From Hanleya hanleyi (Eukaryota > Mollusca > Polyplacophora > Lepidopleurida > Hanleyidae), in contig JAVTVY010020567.1 of assembly GCA_036873755.1 (NCBI GenBank), positions 1 through 64,000 on the forward strand: a DNA stretch of 64,000 nt. Reading direction: 5' to 3'. The translations under genes were made by a program, and so were the position numbers. This document shows, one piece after another, positions 1-12,439 of this stretch (positions within the stretch are counted from its first letter, which is position 1; each line of letters starts with the position of its first letter). The notes beneath the pieces are model-generated. The model saw only the letters and a program-made list of their open reading frames with translations. It was not told where the DNA came from and did no database searches.

Positions 1-1924
1 ACCTCATTCAAACTTGTTATATCTTGGCTGTGATTGCATCTATCGTTTAATGAAACATAGACAGGAAATCACACAGTTGACAAACGTCAGTTTTCCCACC
101 AGGGGACACAAACAAATTTTGCGATGTGAAGCGCCGACAACAATCATCTCTGCATGTGCTCTGTTTTGTTCAAATATAGTTATCATAAAGACTTACTCTT
201 TCCGGTTTTGTTAAATATTTTATTGTGAATGAAAATATTTCTTACGAATACCCACAAACTTACCCAAATTCCAGCAATCAAAAATTCTTTGGAATTACAC
301 CGCGCATTTTTACACTAAGAATAAAAACATCGCTATCGCCATTCCATTACTCTATATGCTAAACAAATTTGAGAAACATTTAAATGGCATTAGGTAAAGT
401 TTCGGAGATGAGAACATACCAGTATTTAATTAATATTCAAAACGATATCATACTTCGACTTTTACTTTTAGTAAACTGTTACAGTACCGATACAGTAATA
501 GATATTCTCATACTTGAAACAAACCAATCGAAACGTGTATTGCCGACTGACACTCGGTTCTCTTGTACAATCCGCCGTTAATTCAACATTAATTTCGTGT
601 CATAGGTCCGGGATATTTATTCAAGTCCTGGATGGTGTGTGTAAAATCATGCATAGTGAAGACCAAAAAGTCTATGACAGTCCGCTAATCTGTCTAAAAC
701 TTCGTGATACAATCCTACACAAATTTGCCGTTGGTTCATTTTCAGGATTCACAACAACAACGTCGACATACCGAACGACTCGAACATGGAATACTCTAAT
801 ATGTGTATAGTTTTATATTTCCAGAATATTCATTCAATTCCATGTCAGTTAGGTTTCATAATATAGATCATAGCTAATACTGAACAAAAAGGAAGGAATA
901 CGTTCAATGTTTTGGCCTTTTACGATGTTATTATGGACGCGAATTTACGGACGTCAGCTCAAAAATCTGTATGATCGTGCTGAACTCGTCACTCGATAAA
1001 TATGCTCGACTTCCTCGAATAAAATTAGACGCCTTTATCAGGGTAGAGGAGATTTTCTGACATCATACACTGCATTTTATGGAAACTGATGAGATATCAA
1101 AGTTAATACACGGTAATAAATACGATCACTACGACCACGGCGAAGCGGTCCGCCATTTTGGATTCTCCGTGAAAGTCGGCGCGACATTTAATTCGAACAC
1201 TCGCGTTTTTCTAGAATTCGCTCAACAAATAATTCGAAAGAAGCCAATTTTTGGAGTGCTGAGTTTCATCACTACATCGCGAATTAATAGGGAAATTACC
1301 GTACCTGTTACGTAGTAATAATCATACTTCTTTGGCACATGAATGATATTTGTTTCAATAATCTCAATATTGTTTGGCACATGGCATGTTTGTAGCATTG
1401 CTTTTGGTCACGGAATTCGTCCCCACGGTGTAGCATTTCAAACCTTCCTTTGCTGCACCACGAAGGTTCGGATGAGCACAGAGCTTGTCGTAGTATCGAG
1501 CGCACAGTTTGCACCAAACGAAATTTACATATTGCCGACCATCTGTTAATTCGGTTTTGTATCCAATATACGCCTGTCTTTAATTCAACTTTGTTTCCCT
1601 TCCCGTGTGGCATGACAATGTCGCGAACTGCTCAATTCTGTCGTCAAACTGTCAGAAAAACGGAAATCTGGTTGACAACAGCATACGAAACGCCGCTTCC
1701 GTTTTCAAACGTTGCCTTTACGAGGCATGCACGTTGCTGAAATTCATTTCCGCTTCCTGTTACCAATCAGCCCCGGCACCAAGCCAGCTCATTTTCAAGT
1801 GAGCACGGCCCATGAATTCGTCAGTCGCATTTTTGAATTTTTGACAATCTTATGTTTTGGGCGAGCGACTGATCGGTCGCCTTACAGGTTTTGGGCGTGT
1901 GTGGAGAAGAGCGGGAGCGATCGC
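1..1924. other. Intron DNA below exon 16, no feature seen
   Basis: No cadherin-like exon, RNA gene or clear element is visible. Short open frames here lack domain sequence and codon pattern. Confidence 0.5.
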
Positions 1925-2217
1925 TCGCCTTTCCTGCCCAGGCCTGATATTAACCAAGATCCAGCCCGGACAAGTCCCATTCACAGAGATTTCAGAAAAA
2001 GGGCCATAACTCTTGAAAATTATACCGGAACTCGGAAAAAACTCCACGCTGCCCAACTACGAGCCACTGGCCACATTCCATGCAAGTTTCGATCCTGTCC
2101 ATCAAATATTAACCGAGATATTGCCCGGACAAGAAATTCGGACGGACAGACGGATGGACAGACGGACGGACAAAGCGATCGCTATATGCCCCCCCTCTAG
2201 TTAGAGGGGGGGCATAA
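1925..2217. mobile_element. Pearl/Helentron-like repeat fragment with terminal hairpin
   Basis: Sequence such as AAAGGGCCATAACTCTTGAA and CACGCTGC..CAACTACGAG is shared with the array at 49.5-50.5 kb. It ends in a GGACGGACAGACGG microsatellite and then a perfect 15-bp-arm hairpin (2185-2199 paired with 2202-2216) made of C and G runs. This order (core, ACGG-type microsatellite, hairpin) is that of bivalve pearl/CvE elements, which are thought to be Helentron-related. No coding capacity. Confidence 0.6.
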
Positions 2218-2589
2218 TGACCCCTTTACCACGGAATCTGCGTTATCATAGTGAAACGTGGAATTACTGTAGCCTGCCCTTCATGGCAATGTCATAAAGA
2301 CAAAAAGTCACAAAACGAAGAGCTGCATTGTACATGTTGTACTAATGGCTTTGCGACATTGCGCCTCAGCGGGCATGCGCGACTCACAGAGGCTATTTCA
2401 TATTAGGTCAGGAAATGTGAATCAGTTGAAATTGTCTTACGAAAACAAACCGCATTTAATCGTTGTTGTTGTCGTCACTTTTTCAAACATCATAACTGAT
2501 AGTATGTGTGGAATTCAGTTCGGTGATCCGAAGCCTATTCAATCTACAGATAAGCTGAAAACAAGCAATCAATTGGTAAAAAGTTGACA

Positions 2590-2930
2590 CATTTTGACCT
2601 GGCGACCTGGATAATATGGGTCAATCTCGCTGATTTTCAAGGTACTTCTGCTCTGGGGCCATATACATTTGTGAATCAAGTTTGATGCACCGATATTCTT
2701 TTTCGAGATATGGTGGACACAGATCTAAGCAGATCAGCATGAAAAACGAGATCTTGATGCCAGGTATGCGTATAAAGTTTGGAAACAATCAGTTTCAATC
2801 ACCCGGAAATTTTTTTTTAACTAGGCAGAATGCATAAAAACAAGCCCCAGTGAGAGCCTGATGCAAGGCATGCATATACCAAATTTGGAAGGAATCTGTT
2901 CAGCTTTCATTCTGAGCAGAAACATTATTG
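2590..2930. repeat. Degenerate pearl-like core units
   Basis: Two diverged units carry GATGC...CGAGATATGG and CATATACCAAATTTGG, phrases that recur in the other pearl-like arrays of the window (e.g. 42.5-43.6 kb). No terminal hairpin is visible. Weak and old. Confidence 0.35.
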
Positions 2931-3175
2931 TTCAGTTACTTTTCAATTAAAACTTTTCATGAGTTGAACCATCTGAAGAAAAAGGTCATTTTGGAATTTT
3001 CAAACAGGAAACTTCTTATGAACACAGTGTCAAAATAAGTAGGAATTTTAGGTTGCTCTTTGGGCAACAGATTTCTTAAAACAGTAGTTTTAAAATTTCC
3101 CTTCGCATATGTGACGGTCTGTCAGCCCGCCCTAAAAGGCAGGTATTATTTGGAAACCTGGAATGTAATACTTAC

Positions 3176-3491
3176 TTCCTGTGGTGTGCTCTGGAACTGA
3201 ACCCGATATCTGAGTCTTATCGAATATTGGCGCGTTGTCGTTGATGTCAATGGGAAGTACTCTCACATAGGTCACACCTGTCCGTTTGTTGGTCGAATCG
3301 GGCTCATCTACTGCCAGGACATTGAATTCGTAGACTTCCTGGCCATTTGGCCGATCTCGGTCCAGAGGCCGGGTCAGACGAATCTTGCCAGTTTTGGTCT
3401 CGATGCTGAAGGTGCCATCAGTAGCAAACCTTCCATTCAAGCTGTATTCGATGTCATTTGGCCTCTCGGTATCTGGATCTGTAGCATGCAC
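3176..3491 (-). CDS. CadN: CadN exon 16, last exon visible
   Basis: A 316-base exon with acceptor CATCCACAG|GTG and donor GGAA|GTAAGT, ending in phase 1. It encodes residues 1429-1533: HATDPDTERPNDIEYSL, PLDRDRPNGQEVYEF, LAVDEPD, the linker IDINDNAPIF and the first residues of one more repeat. PLDRDxPNG is typical of this position in CadN. No further exon is recognisable down to position 1, so the 3' end of the gene lies outside the window. Confidence 0.95.
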
Positions 3492-5417
3492 CTGTGGATG
3501 CGTGACACACATAATATTAATAATTTCTGCCTTTTACAGTCTGATCAATCAAAGCCATTCGTCATGTGTAATCAGTATCTATGAATACCAAAATAGACAT
3601 AGTCATATACAATCCAGACACTGCCTTTTGAGGCGCGCGATGACGCGCCTAAATTCAAAATAAGGTACGCTAAATTCCGCGCACCTCGTTAAATACCTAC
3701 GCAGTTTATTCATTATGTCCGCTGTTGTCAAAATCCACAAATAACCGCTGCCGAGAACCGCGAACTGAAACAGGAAGTTTAAATCGAAAGACAGGAAGTT
3801 GAAACCGAGAGCCATATTTATCAGTCAATTTGATTGGCTCACAGGAGAATGGCAACCTAGCAGTGACCAATGCAGATACTCGTCTCTTCCCGCATCCCTC
3901 TATGACGGTTTTGCCCATGCGGTTTTTTCCTCCCGAATTACAGCAAATTTTGAACTTTCTCAGGTCGCGACGACGTTCTATTAATCATGGAGAAGGAATC
4001 TAAAAGAACTGTTAACATCAGTACGATAATGAAGTGGAATACTGGTGGCTTAATTCGATTCCAGTCAACTGATGACGGTAAAGTGGCCCTAGTTTGGTGT
4101 GCGATGTGCGCCAAACACAGCGACAAACTTTATACAGACCCCCGTTTTCGTGGGCAAGCGGCGACCGTAATATTTTAAGGGAGTTGTACTGTTCAGTGTT
4201 GAGCCGGTGTAAAGTTGAAGTTAATAAAACTTTTCTTCAAGAAAAATGCTACTTGTTTAAATTTTCCTTACATTGATTAGCCAGAGCCCTAGCTGTCAAT
4301 GATAAAACCATCAGAAACCTCAAGATATAAGGACATTATTATTGAATTTCTCTATACATGTATATTCATCTGTACTTGGATCCCTGAACCACAAGGTGGT
4401 GGATCTTGTATGAATAGAAACGGTATTTGATTAGCCTTCACTTGGCTCGCCTTAATAATTTTAGGAGAGCTATTTAAAGCTCCTGTATGGCTCCCCTTAC
4501 CAAATTCAGGTACACCATTTCCAGCTCGCCTGCAATTTTCAAAAGTCAGTGTCTGCAATCAACTTCAATTCAGTCCACCTAATAATTTGGAATAACTTTT
4601 CGCTCCAAGGAAATTGATCATCCTAAATTTCTCTGTGGCAAACAGCAATACTGTAAATGCCTGGTTATCCGCATGGGATGCAAAATCACCAGCCCAATGT
4701 CCTGAGACAAGTGGAAATTATTCTGAATATGTGAAAAATACAAGCCCCTTCCCGACGGTAATCAGGAATTCCGATTCAGCATTCAATAATGACAGCCAGT
4801 TTTTAAACGTGGAGGAAGCTGGATTATCCGGAGAGAATCACTGCATACTGTATTATACACTTCAGTAACAATATATTTGACCAGAAAACTTACATTGCGA
4901 TTGTTGTTGGTGTACCCACATCTGATTGACCAAGTTAGAACTCTACAGAAATTACAATTATGTTCTATGCTATCAGGTCTGATTAAAAAATAGGTGAAAT
5001 TTTATTCTCACAGAAGTTTATTAACACTGAATAGGTATACATTCTCGTCAGCAATGCCACAAGTAAATATGTTCCTCTTGTGTTGGCAATGTAGTCTCTA
5101 CTAACTGGACATGATGCAGTTGTTTCAATCACCTCCAGCTGTACAGTAATTTCATGTCAAAAAAGCCTTCTCCATATGAGTGTAGTCATGTTCGGGCTTG
5201 TCAGAAACACACAAACCCAACTGTTTTCATTAACAGCTAGCTAAAGAAAACAATTTGTTAAATTAACCACAGTTTCCTGGTCTATCGGCACTGCAGAACC
5301 ATGAAACAGTGAAAGAAAATTCTCGCAAAAATAAGAAATCTACTTTAAACCATATAAGCAATCAACATATGAAAGCGGTCTCTTCAAACAAGAATGTTTA
5401 AAATATGTTAAGCAATA
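3492..5417. other. Intron between exons 15 and 16 (part), no clear feature
   Basis: A small CpG palindrome, GGCGCGCGATGACGCGCC, lies near 3633. Otherwise no exon, element end or RNA is recognisable. Confidence 0.4.
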
Positions 5418-5608
5418 ATCCATTGAGATCCCAGTTCGATGATTCTAGGAAATGAGTAAAGTGATAAATATTTGAGATCATGATCTGATAATTAATCCTA
5501 AAAAATTTGTTTACCAATAATTATTTGAGATCCTGATCCAATAATGAATTATAGAAAGTTTGTTAAGCGACAATTCTTTGAGATCATGATCAGATAAGGA
5601 ATTCTAAC
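5418..5608. repeat. 53-bp tandem repeat abutting the exon 15 donor
   Basis: TTTGAGATCATGATC or a variant recurs at 5471, 5524 and 5577, a period of 53, with a poorer copy near 5422. The last unit runs to the splice donor of exon 15, so the first intron bases belong to the minisatellite. Confidence 0.7.
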
Positions 5609-5776
5609 CTGAGCGATGACAATTGGCACATTTCCATCTTCTTCTGTAATATTTGTCAATGTGTACGGATTTTGATCGAATACTGGATCATTGTCATTGG
5701 CATCCAAGACGTTGATTACCACAAACGCTTCGTCCTCAAAGATGCCATCAAACACTTGGACAGTTAAGTTGTAAAC
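5609..5776 (-). CDS. CadN: CadN exon 15
   Basis: A 168-base exon, phase 0 at both ends, with acceptor TTTCTCCAG|GTT and donor CTCAG|GTTAGA. It encodes residues 1373-1428: YNLTVQVFDG, the linker LDANDNDPVF and ITEEDGNVPIVIAQ. The ITEEDxNxP segment is again CadN-like. The intron immediately beyond its donor is a 53-bp tandem repeat. Confidence 0.94.
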
Positions 5777-6286
5777 CTGGAGAAAAGAACAAGATATTGA
5801 CAAGAGATTAGCCAAACGCAATGACACAGATGTGGGACAAATACTTTGTAAGGACTCAGTTGCACATTATTGAGAAAACAAAGAAGAGCCCTTCTGTTCA
5901 CTGACCCATGACTCCAAAAGATCAGCTACTGGATTTTATAATTTCACTATGCCCAATCCACAAACCCAGTAGATTATATTGAACTGATGATAGCAGACAT
6001 ATTTTCATAAAATATTTGCCAAATTATATATTATTCTAAACATTATGACAACAAGTTACCACTATCCACCCAGGACCGTGCTCATGTCGTCTGCAGAATT
6101 CTAGATCAAGTCCACAAGAGTGGTCTAGGATTGTCTGCAGTTGGCATGAAAATGTTATGAGAGCTGCATCAGAGACGTCTGAGAAGGAATGAATTATGCT
6201 GCCATCAGCATATGGTCTGATCTGCGGACTGTTTGGCATACTGTACATGTATATTCCAGATCTAATAAAGATCCATTATGACATAC

Positions 6287-6399
6287 TCGTCGGTTCGGGT
6301 CTTCAAAGTCGAGCAATTGAGCCACTCTGACGATTCCACTACGAAAATCCACTGAGAAATCATTTCCTCCACTTATGATAGAGAACACCATCTGGGAAT
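6287..6399 (-). CDS. CadN: CadN exon 14
   Basis: A 113-base exon with acceptor TTTTTTCCAG|ATTC and donor CGA|GTATGT, ending in phase 0. It encodes residues 1335-1372: VFSIISGGNDFSVD, SGIVRVAQLLDFEDPNRR. It supplies the middle of one EC repeat and joins exon 15 as NRR-VYNLTVQVFDG. Confidence 0.93.
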
Positions 6400-6789
6400 C
6401 TGGAAAAAATAAAACAAAATAATGTTGTTATGAATACAGTACATGTTGAATTTGCCAGTCAGAGTTGCCTTTTAACATGTTTATTACATCAGTGTAGAAC
6501 ATAAATGAAAGGCCCAACAAGAAATTAACTTATCGAGTGCACAACTCGACAGTATATTACTGAACAAGGATCAAAAGTTGGGTCAAAAAATCAACCATAG
6601 AGGTCCATGTCCCCCGCTAGCAGCACCAGTTATGATGGATGTTTTTTGGTCGATGATATCTCATATCATTGATAAGATTATGATTTGAAAATGGAGATAT
6701 CGCTGATGAGCTTAACATAATCTAATACAGCGGATGGCACCCATATTGGATTATGCACATCCATAAATCATAATACATGACTGATGTCC

Positions 6790-8011
6790 TCTCACTAAGG
6801 TCAAGGGACTCTCCAAGTTTGAAGTAGATCAGTTGAATGGTACTCCAGCTATTGTCCGGACAAGATCAAACTGCTTAAAATCCAGTATGGCTGATGGTGG
6901 CCATATTGGATTAAGCACGTCCTTGAAAAACAATCCTAATCCTCCTCTCAACAATGTCAAGGCACTCCCCAGGTATGAAGTAGATCGGTTGAATCATTCG
7001 AGTTACTGTCCGGACAAGATCCAACTGCTTATAATCCAATATGGCTGACGGCGGCCATATTATATTACGCACATTGCTGAAAAACAATCCCAACCGTCCT
7101 CTCACCAATGTCAAGGCACACCCCAAATTTGAAGTTGATCAATTAAATCGTTCACGAGTTATTGTCCGGACAAGAAAATCTAAGATCCAACTGCTTATAA
7201 TCCAATATGGCCGCCATCAGCCATATTGGATTATAAGCAGTTGGATCTTGTCCGGACAATAACTCGAATGATTCAACCGATCTACTTCATACCTGGGGAG
7301 TGCCTTGACATTATGCACATTGCTGGAAAAAATCCCAACCGTCCTCTCACCGATGTCAAGGCACTCCCCAAGTTTGAAGTAGATCAGTTGAATCGTACTC
7401 CAGTTATTGTCCGGACAAGATCAAACTGCTTAAAATCCAATGAAATCCAGTATGGCTGATGGTGGCCATATTGGATCAAGCACGTCCTTGAAAAACAATC
7501 CTAATCCTCCTCTCAACAATGTCAAGGCACTCCCCACATATGAAGCAGATCGGTTGAATCGTTCTCGAGTTGTTGTCCGGACAAGATCCAACTGCTTATA
7601 ATCCAATATGGCTGACAGCGGCCATATTAGATTACGCACATTGCTGAAAAACAATCCCAACCGTCCTCTCACCATGTCAAGGCACACCCCAAGTTTGAAG
7701 TTGATCGGTTAAATCGTTCACGAGTTATTGTCCGGACAAGAAAATCTAAGATCGTACTGCTTATAATCCAAAATGGCTGACGCCGGCCATATTGGATTAC
7801 GCACATTGCTGAAAAACAATCCCAACCGTCCTCTCGCCAATGTCAAGGCACACCCCAAGTTTGAAGTTGATCGGTTGAATCGTTCACGAGTTATTGTCCG
7901 GACAAGAAAATCTTACGGAATTACAGAATTACGGAATTACGGAATCACGGAATTACGGAATCACGGACACCGGTGTTTCTAAGTCCCCCCCCTACTAAGT
8001 AGCGGGGGACA
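6790..8011. mobile_element. Pearl/Helentron-like tandem array with one inverted segment
   Basis: Units containing TTGTCCGGACAAGATCCAAC, AATCCAATATGGCTGA and GTCAAGGCACTCCCCA repeat about seven times. The array ends in a C/G-run hairpin at 7983-8011. Between about 7220 and 7315 the sequence is inverted relative to its neighbours, giving a perfect 30-bp-arm palindrome (7182-7211 and 7220-7249). No protein is encoded; open frames here are repeats translated. Confidence 0.65.
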
Positions 8012-8330
8012 AAAAGATCCATGCAGTAGTTCCTGAGAAATCGTGGTAACAAAGTTTCATGGGGAAATCCAAGATGGCTGCCTGGTGGCCATATTGGATT
8101 TTCGAATCGGACCAGAAAAGGTTTCTTGCACAACTAGACCCCAAGGAGAACCTGTGTACCAAATTTGAAAAAGATCCATGCAGTAGTTCCTGAGAAATCG
8201 CGGTAACAAGAATTGTTTACGGACGGACTGACGACGGACGGACGGACTGACGACGGACGGACGGACGACAGACCACGGACGAAAAGTGATTTGAACAGCC
8301 CACCATCTGATGATGGTGGGCTAAAAACCT
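8012..8330. mobile_element. Second pearl-like unit with (ACGG)n and hairpin
   Basis: GATCCATGCAGTAGTTCCTG occurs at 8020 and 8170. These are followed by repeated GACGGACGG and a perfect 11-bp-arm hairpin, AGCCCACCATC/GATGGTGGGCT, at 8297-8322. It directly follows the previous array. A short ACCGAC microsatellite begins at about 8333. Confidence 0.6.
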
Positions 8331-8488
8331 AACCGGACACCGACACCGACACCACACCGCCACTTTCCCCCTCTCTCTCCCAATACCTCGCCTACTTCGT
8401 ATACGGCGAGCTAAAAATGGCTGAATATTGAAAATGTTTGAGGAGATAACTGATACAGTGGAGGAATACTGGACACGTCTATCATTAA

Positions 8489-9538
8489 CCCTTTCACCGA
8501 TTATTTCCCCTGACAAAAGTGACCTGCTGACGATCAATTCCCTGAGAACTGTTAAAATTTGTATATGTTGTCTTTGGAATGTTAGAAAACGTGTTTGCGT
8601 CTGAGATTTGTAGAAAAACATAGGGACCCCGTCTCCACAATGAACACTCCGGTGTTATTTGCTCCAGTTTTATAGCAAAATAAATAAAATAGCATACAAA
8701 ATTAGGTTTTACTTCAAGAGAATGCGCTTTCCCCGGCTTTCTCGACCTTCTCGTCTTTTTTCGATCGCATTTGACAGTGTTTATCTCAAGTTGTACTCGG
8801 CCATTTGCAATGTTTGACCTCTCATTCGAAAGCGTGGGCTTTCCCCTTTCTGTACATGACATGACCTGGGACGGATGGCAAAAATAAAACGGAGGATACG
8901 ATTGGATTGAAAATGATGTAATTCCATTTTTCCAGCCACTGTCTACGCGCTTCTTATTTGTTGGCGGATGGAGGTCATGTGGGCGAAATTACGCATACCG
9001 ATTGGCTCGTCGTCCGAAGGCGGCAACCATCTTGGGCGAAATAGAAAGTTGGTTGTCAAACTTTGTGGATCAAGACTCGTAAAAATATGGAAATAAACTT
9101 TGCCGGTTGTCGTTGGCAGTTTTAATCGCCTGGGGAATATTCACCACGCTTTACCAGTCGTGTAACATCAAAAATACAGGAGTTAGGATGAGGTTTTCGA
9201 TGATTTTTTCATTTCTGCGGCTTGCTGCCGAGAGGCCCGCCACACGGTATGTGGAAAAAAACGCATTTTTCGCTCCGATTTTTTTCGTTCAACATCTAAT
9301 TTTGCTTTATTTCTTTTGCGGAACAAACAAACAATTTCGAGAATCAAATTGATCAAGGTTTTGACTTTCCTGAAGTATACAGTGTTTGATAGGTTTCCGT
9401 TAAAACGAATGCAAAAAAATAAAAGTGCTGTACCCATCGTGATGGCCAACAGGTTTAAAGCTAACCCGATCAACCGGGGATGGTCGTACGGGTGGCACTC
9501 TCGTTATCCCCGTACACCGGGTTTAATCGGTGAAAGGG
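8489..9538. mobile_element. piggyBac-like non-autonomous TIR element
   Basis: It is flanked by TTAA at 8485-8488 and 9539-9542. The left end CCCTTTCACCGATTA is repeated exactly, in inverted orientation, at the right end. TTAA duplication with CCC termini is the piggyBac signature (Kolobok also uses TTAA). At 1,050 bp it has no transposase, so it is probably a deleted or MITE-type copy. Confidence 0.65.
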
Positions 9539-9542
9539 TTAA

Positions 9543-10659
9543 ACCAAAAATGATCTACAAATCAACAAACCTACGCCGTGTTGGTTACATCAGGCAATGT
9601 CAGATGAAGGTAGATTTCTGATTGGCAGAGGCGCAACAGCTTGTGAGCGATCGACCTATCACAGCAGAGGTCTTTCAGCGTTCGATGGGTGTTAAAAAAG
9701 TTAAACCTGAAAAATAAGGACTCGGCCACGGAAATGGACTGCGTCAATGGATCTCGGTCATTTTTGTTTTTTTTTGCCCAAGTCGCAAAAAGACGGAGGA
9801 TTGGCACATTTTTGCTAGGTAGGGTCAGGTAACACTAAACACACATATTATTTTGTTTGGCCTAAGATGATATGATTGGCACACCAAAATCTTTTTGTAT
9901 TGTTTTTCAAGTATCACCCGTTTCATAATACAACATTGAGACAATAAAATTCCATAGCTTTTCCCTAGCTTTTCATGGCCTAAAATACCAATTTTCAATA
10001 CCCAAGAGGAGCAATAAAACCTAGAATTAGGAGTCATGCATAAGGTATGAAAGCCCAAAATCTGGGATTTTTTTACCCCCCCCCCCCCCAAATCACTAAT
10101 TTTAACATTGCATAAACATGGAAAAAATCCAATAATTTAGCAACCCAACCACCCTCCTCGCATCAAGACCTATAATATGATGAAATTTGTTGGATATAAT
10201 TAAATAAAGTTGGAAGAAAAATAAAAAGAACAAAAGCTAAAAAAAATAGAACATATTTATTTCTTACAGAAAGCTGTCAAATCATGAAAGAAACAAATAA
10301 TTAAATTCAATGGCAATGGAAGCTGAAAATAGTCATCCTGTATTTATATTCTTTTTAAAATAATACACATTGGTTTATAATAGCTGGAGAAACTCAGAAA
10401 AAAATACAAGGGGAGGCAACTATCCAAAAGACATTTCTTACATCACTGCATATAGTTTTAATCATTTTCTCGTGTTTTTACACGCAGTTATCACTCGATA
10501 GATGTCATAGAAATCCGGTAGTTTAGTTCTAACTGGCCGTAAGATCATATGGAGAAATCATTCATGTTCAATCACTCCCCAAATTTTACCCATGAGACTC
10601 TTCTCAAATAAGCGAGTCTCGCCGGATGTGAATGCCTGAGAGGGCAGCAGAAAACTTAC
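9543..10659. other. Intron DNA with a poly-C tract
   Basis: A run of 13 or more C lies at 10077-10090. Nothing else is recognisable. Confidence 0.4.
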
Positions 10660-10803
10660 CCCTGTCAGCATCTGTGGCACTCAGGGTCAACACGGGGGTT
10701 CCCCTATCCACGTCCTCCATTATGGTACCATTCCAATGTTTCTTTGTAAACTTCGGTGCATTGTCATTCTCATCTATGATGACCACCTCCACAGTTGCTG
10801 TCG
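10660..10803 (-). CDS. CadN: CadN exon 13
   Basis: A 144-base exon with acceptor TCAAACAG|CGA and donor AGGG|GTAAGT, phase 1 at both ends. It encodes residues 1287-1334: VEVVIIDENDNAPKF, IMEDVDRGTP and SATDADRG, i.e. a canonical calcium linker and the start of the next repeat. Confidence 0.94.
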
Positions 10804-11439
10804 CTGTTTGAACAAATCATAAATAGGATATCTCAGCTTCTGACACATGAAATGACTGTTCCACAGACTGCAATCATGTATGGAATATCACAAGGAATTT
10901 GGAACCCGGCCAAGACAATTTTATGAATAAAAGCAATGTAAATTTTGTTGGAGATACTTGCAGCATCTTCAAAGCGTAAAGCAGATTAGCTTTACAAAAG
11001 TTAAAGTTTCTCCATCAAAATATCAACCCCAGAGAATTTGAAGTAGTAATCCATAAAGCCTTGGGCCTACACAAAAGAATGCTGGGTTTCCTGATATGGC
11101 CCAAAATAAATCTGGGGAGACGGGGGTTGTGTCGTCTTTATTTTATTATTATTTCACAGCCACAAAGAATATCAAATTATTGCAAACCTCAAATATAACT
11201 TGTAGGTCATCAATGAAGGCCCTAAATGTGACAACTTTTTTTTCTTATACCCCCTATTTTAGTATTTATATGATCCTCCAGCATGTGTAGCATACAAAAT
11301 TTTGAAATTCATCTTAGATTAGAACATAACCATGCAAAGCACTGAGAACCCCTCGGCCTTGGTGGTATTAAAATAGGGCCATTGTTGAAGAACAATCAGT
11401 TGATGACAACAAGCAAAATGTTTGGCTGTTTAACCTAGT

Positions 11440-12434
11440 CAGGGTGTGAAATATGAAAAGAAATTGAGTTGCCGAGAGGGCAACCTACAATGAATTTCAG
11501 GTTGCTCGACTGTACTTTCAAGTTGCCTGAAAATATACTGTGATTTTTTCCAACAAATTCTTTGATGGATAAAGACAGATCATAAAATGACAGTATTCAG
11601 AAATTGTAATAATATCAATAAAAGTTAAGGTGAGTGAGTAGTAGGGTTTCAACTTTGTTTCAGTCATATCATGATGGTACCTATAAAAAATTGAATAAGT
11701 ATTGTCTGTTTTCATTTATGTCTTTAGAATTTATGCAAGATGAGGAACAGTGACAGCAGTTTATTAACCAAGTTGGTCAACACAGGTAGTCTATTGACAG
11801 TGCAGAGCCAGTGCATAATTACGCAGAATTACGTCAAATTTCAGTCAATTTCAACTGTCTCCCTAACTGAGCAATAACGTTCTCACGGGATTCTGTTCAT
11901 ATTCAGCACTTTTTCCCCGCCTTGCGCTGTTTTGGCTTTTTCAAAGCCGTGTCTGTGATCACAACTGGTTCACTGTCAAATTTATTTAGCAAATCCAAAA
12001 TTAAATAGACTCGTATTGATTGCAATTACGATGAATAGCGTCAAAAACACAAGCGAAGTCAGCATGCTGATTTCATCAACAAGGAGGCTGTCTCCATAGC
12101 AACAGCAGTGAGCTCCCGTTCTCATGACACGAGACCGAATGCGAGATTGGAAATGGCAGCACCCAGGCTGCATGAAAGTGCGTGAAATAAAACGGATGAT
12201 AGTTCGATTCTGGTCTTGTTTTTTTCAAGGTACTTATGAACATGATCGACCATTCGCATATTTAACATTTTGTAGTCCACGTAATCGTCAGTTTGAGAGC
12301 AAATCCTATCGGAAATAATACTGATTCATATTTTGATGAGGTTGCCTGTTTGACTACCACCCGCTCATTTCTTGTTGCCCAAGACAAATTCTTGTTGCCC
12401 CGGGCAATCGGGCAAACGGCTATTTCGCACGCTG
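11440..12434. mobile_element. hAT-like non-autonomous element, 5-bp target duplication
   Basis: The ends are CAGGGTGTGAAATA and, inverted, CAGCGTGCGAAATA (12 of 14 match). They are flanked by CTAGT at 11435-11439 and 12435-12439. The subterminal regions carry many copies of GTTGCC/GGCAAC. Length 995 bp; no transposase. CAG ends and clustered subterminal motifs fit hAT, although classical hATs make 8-bp duplications. Confidence 0.7.
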
Positions 12435-12439
12435 CTAGT

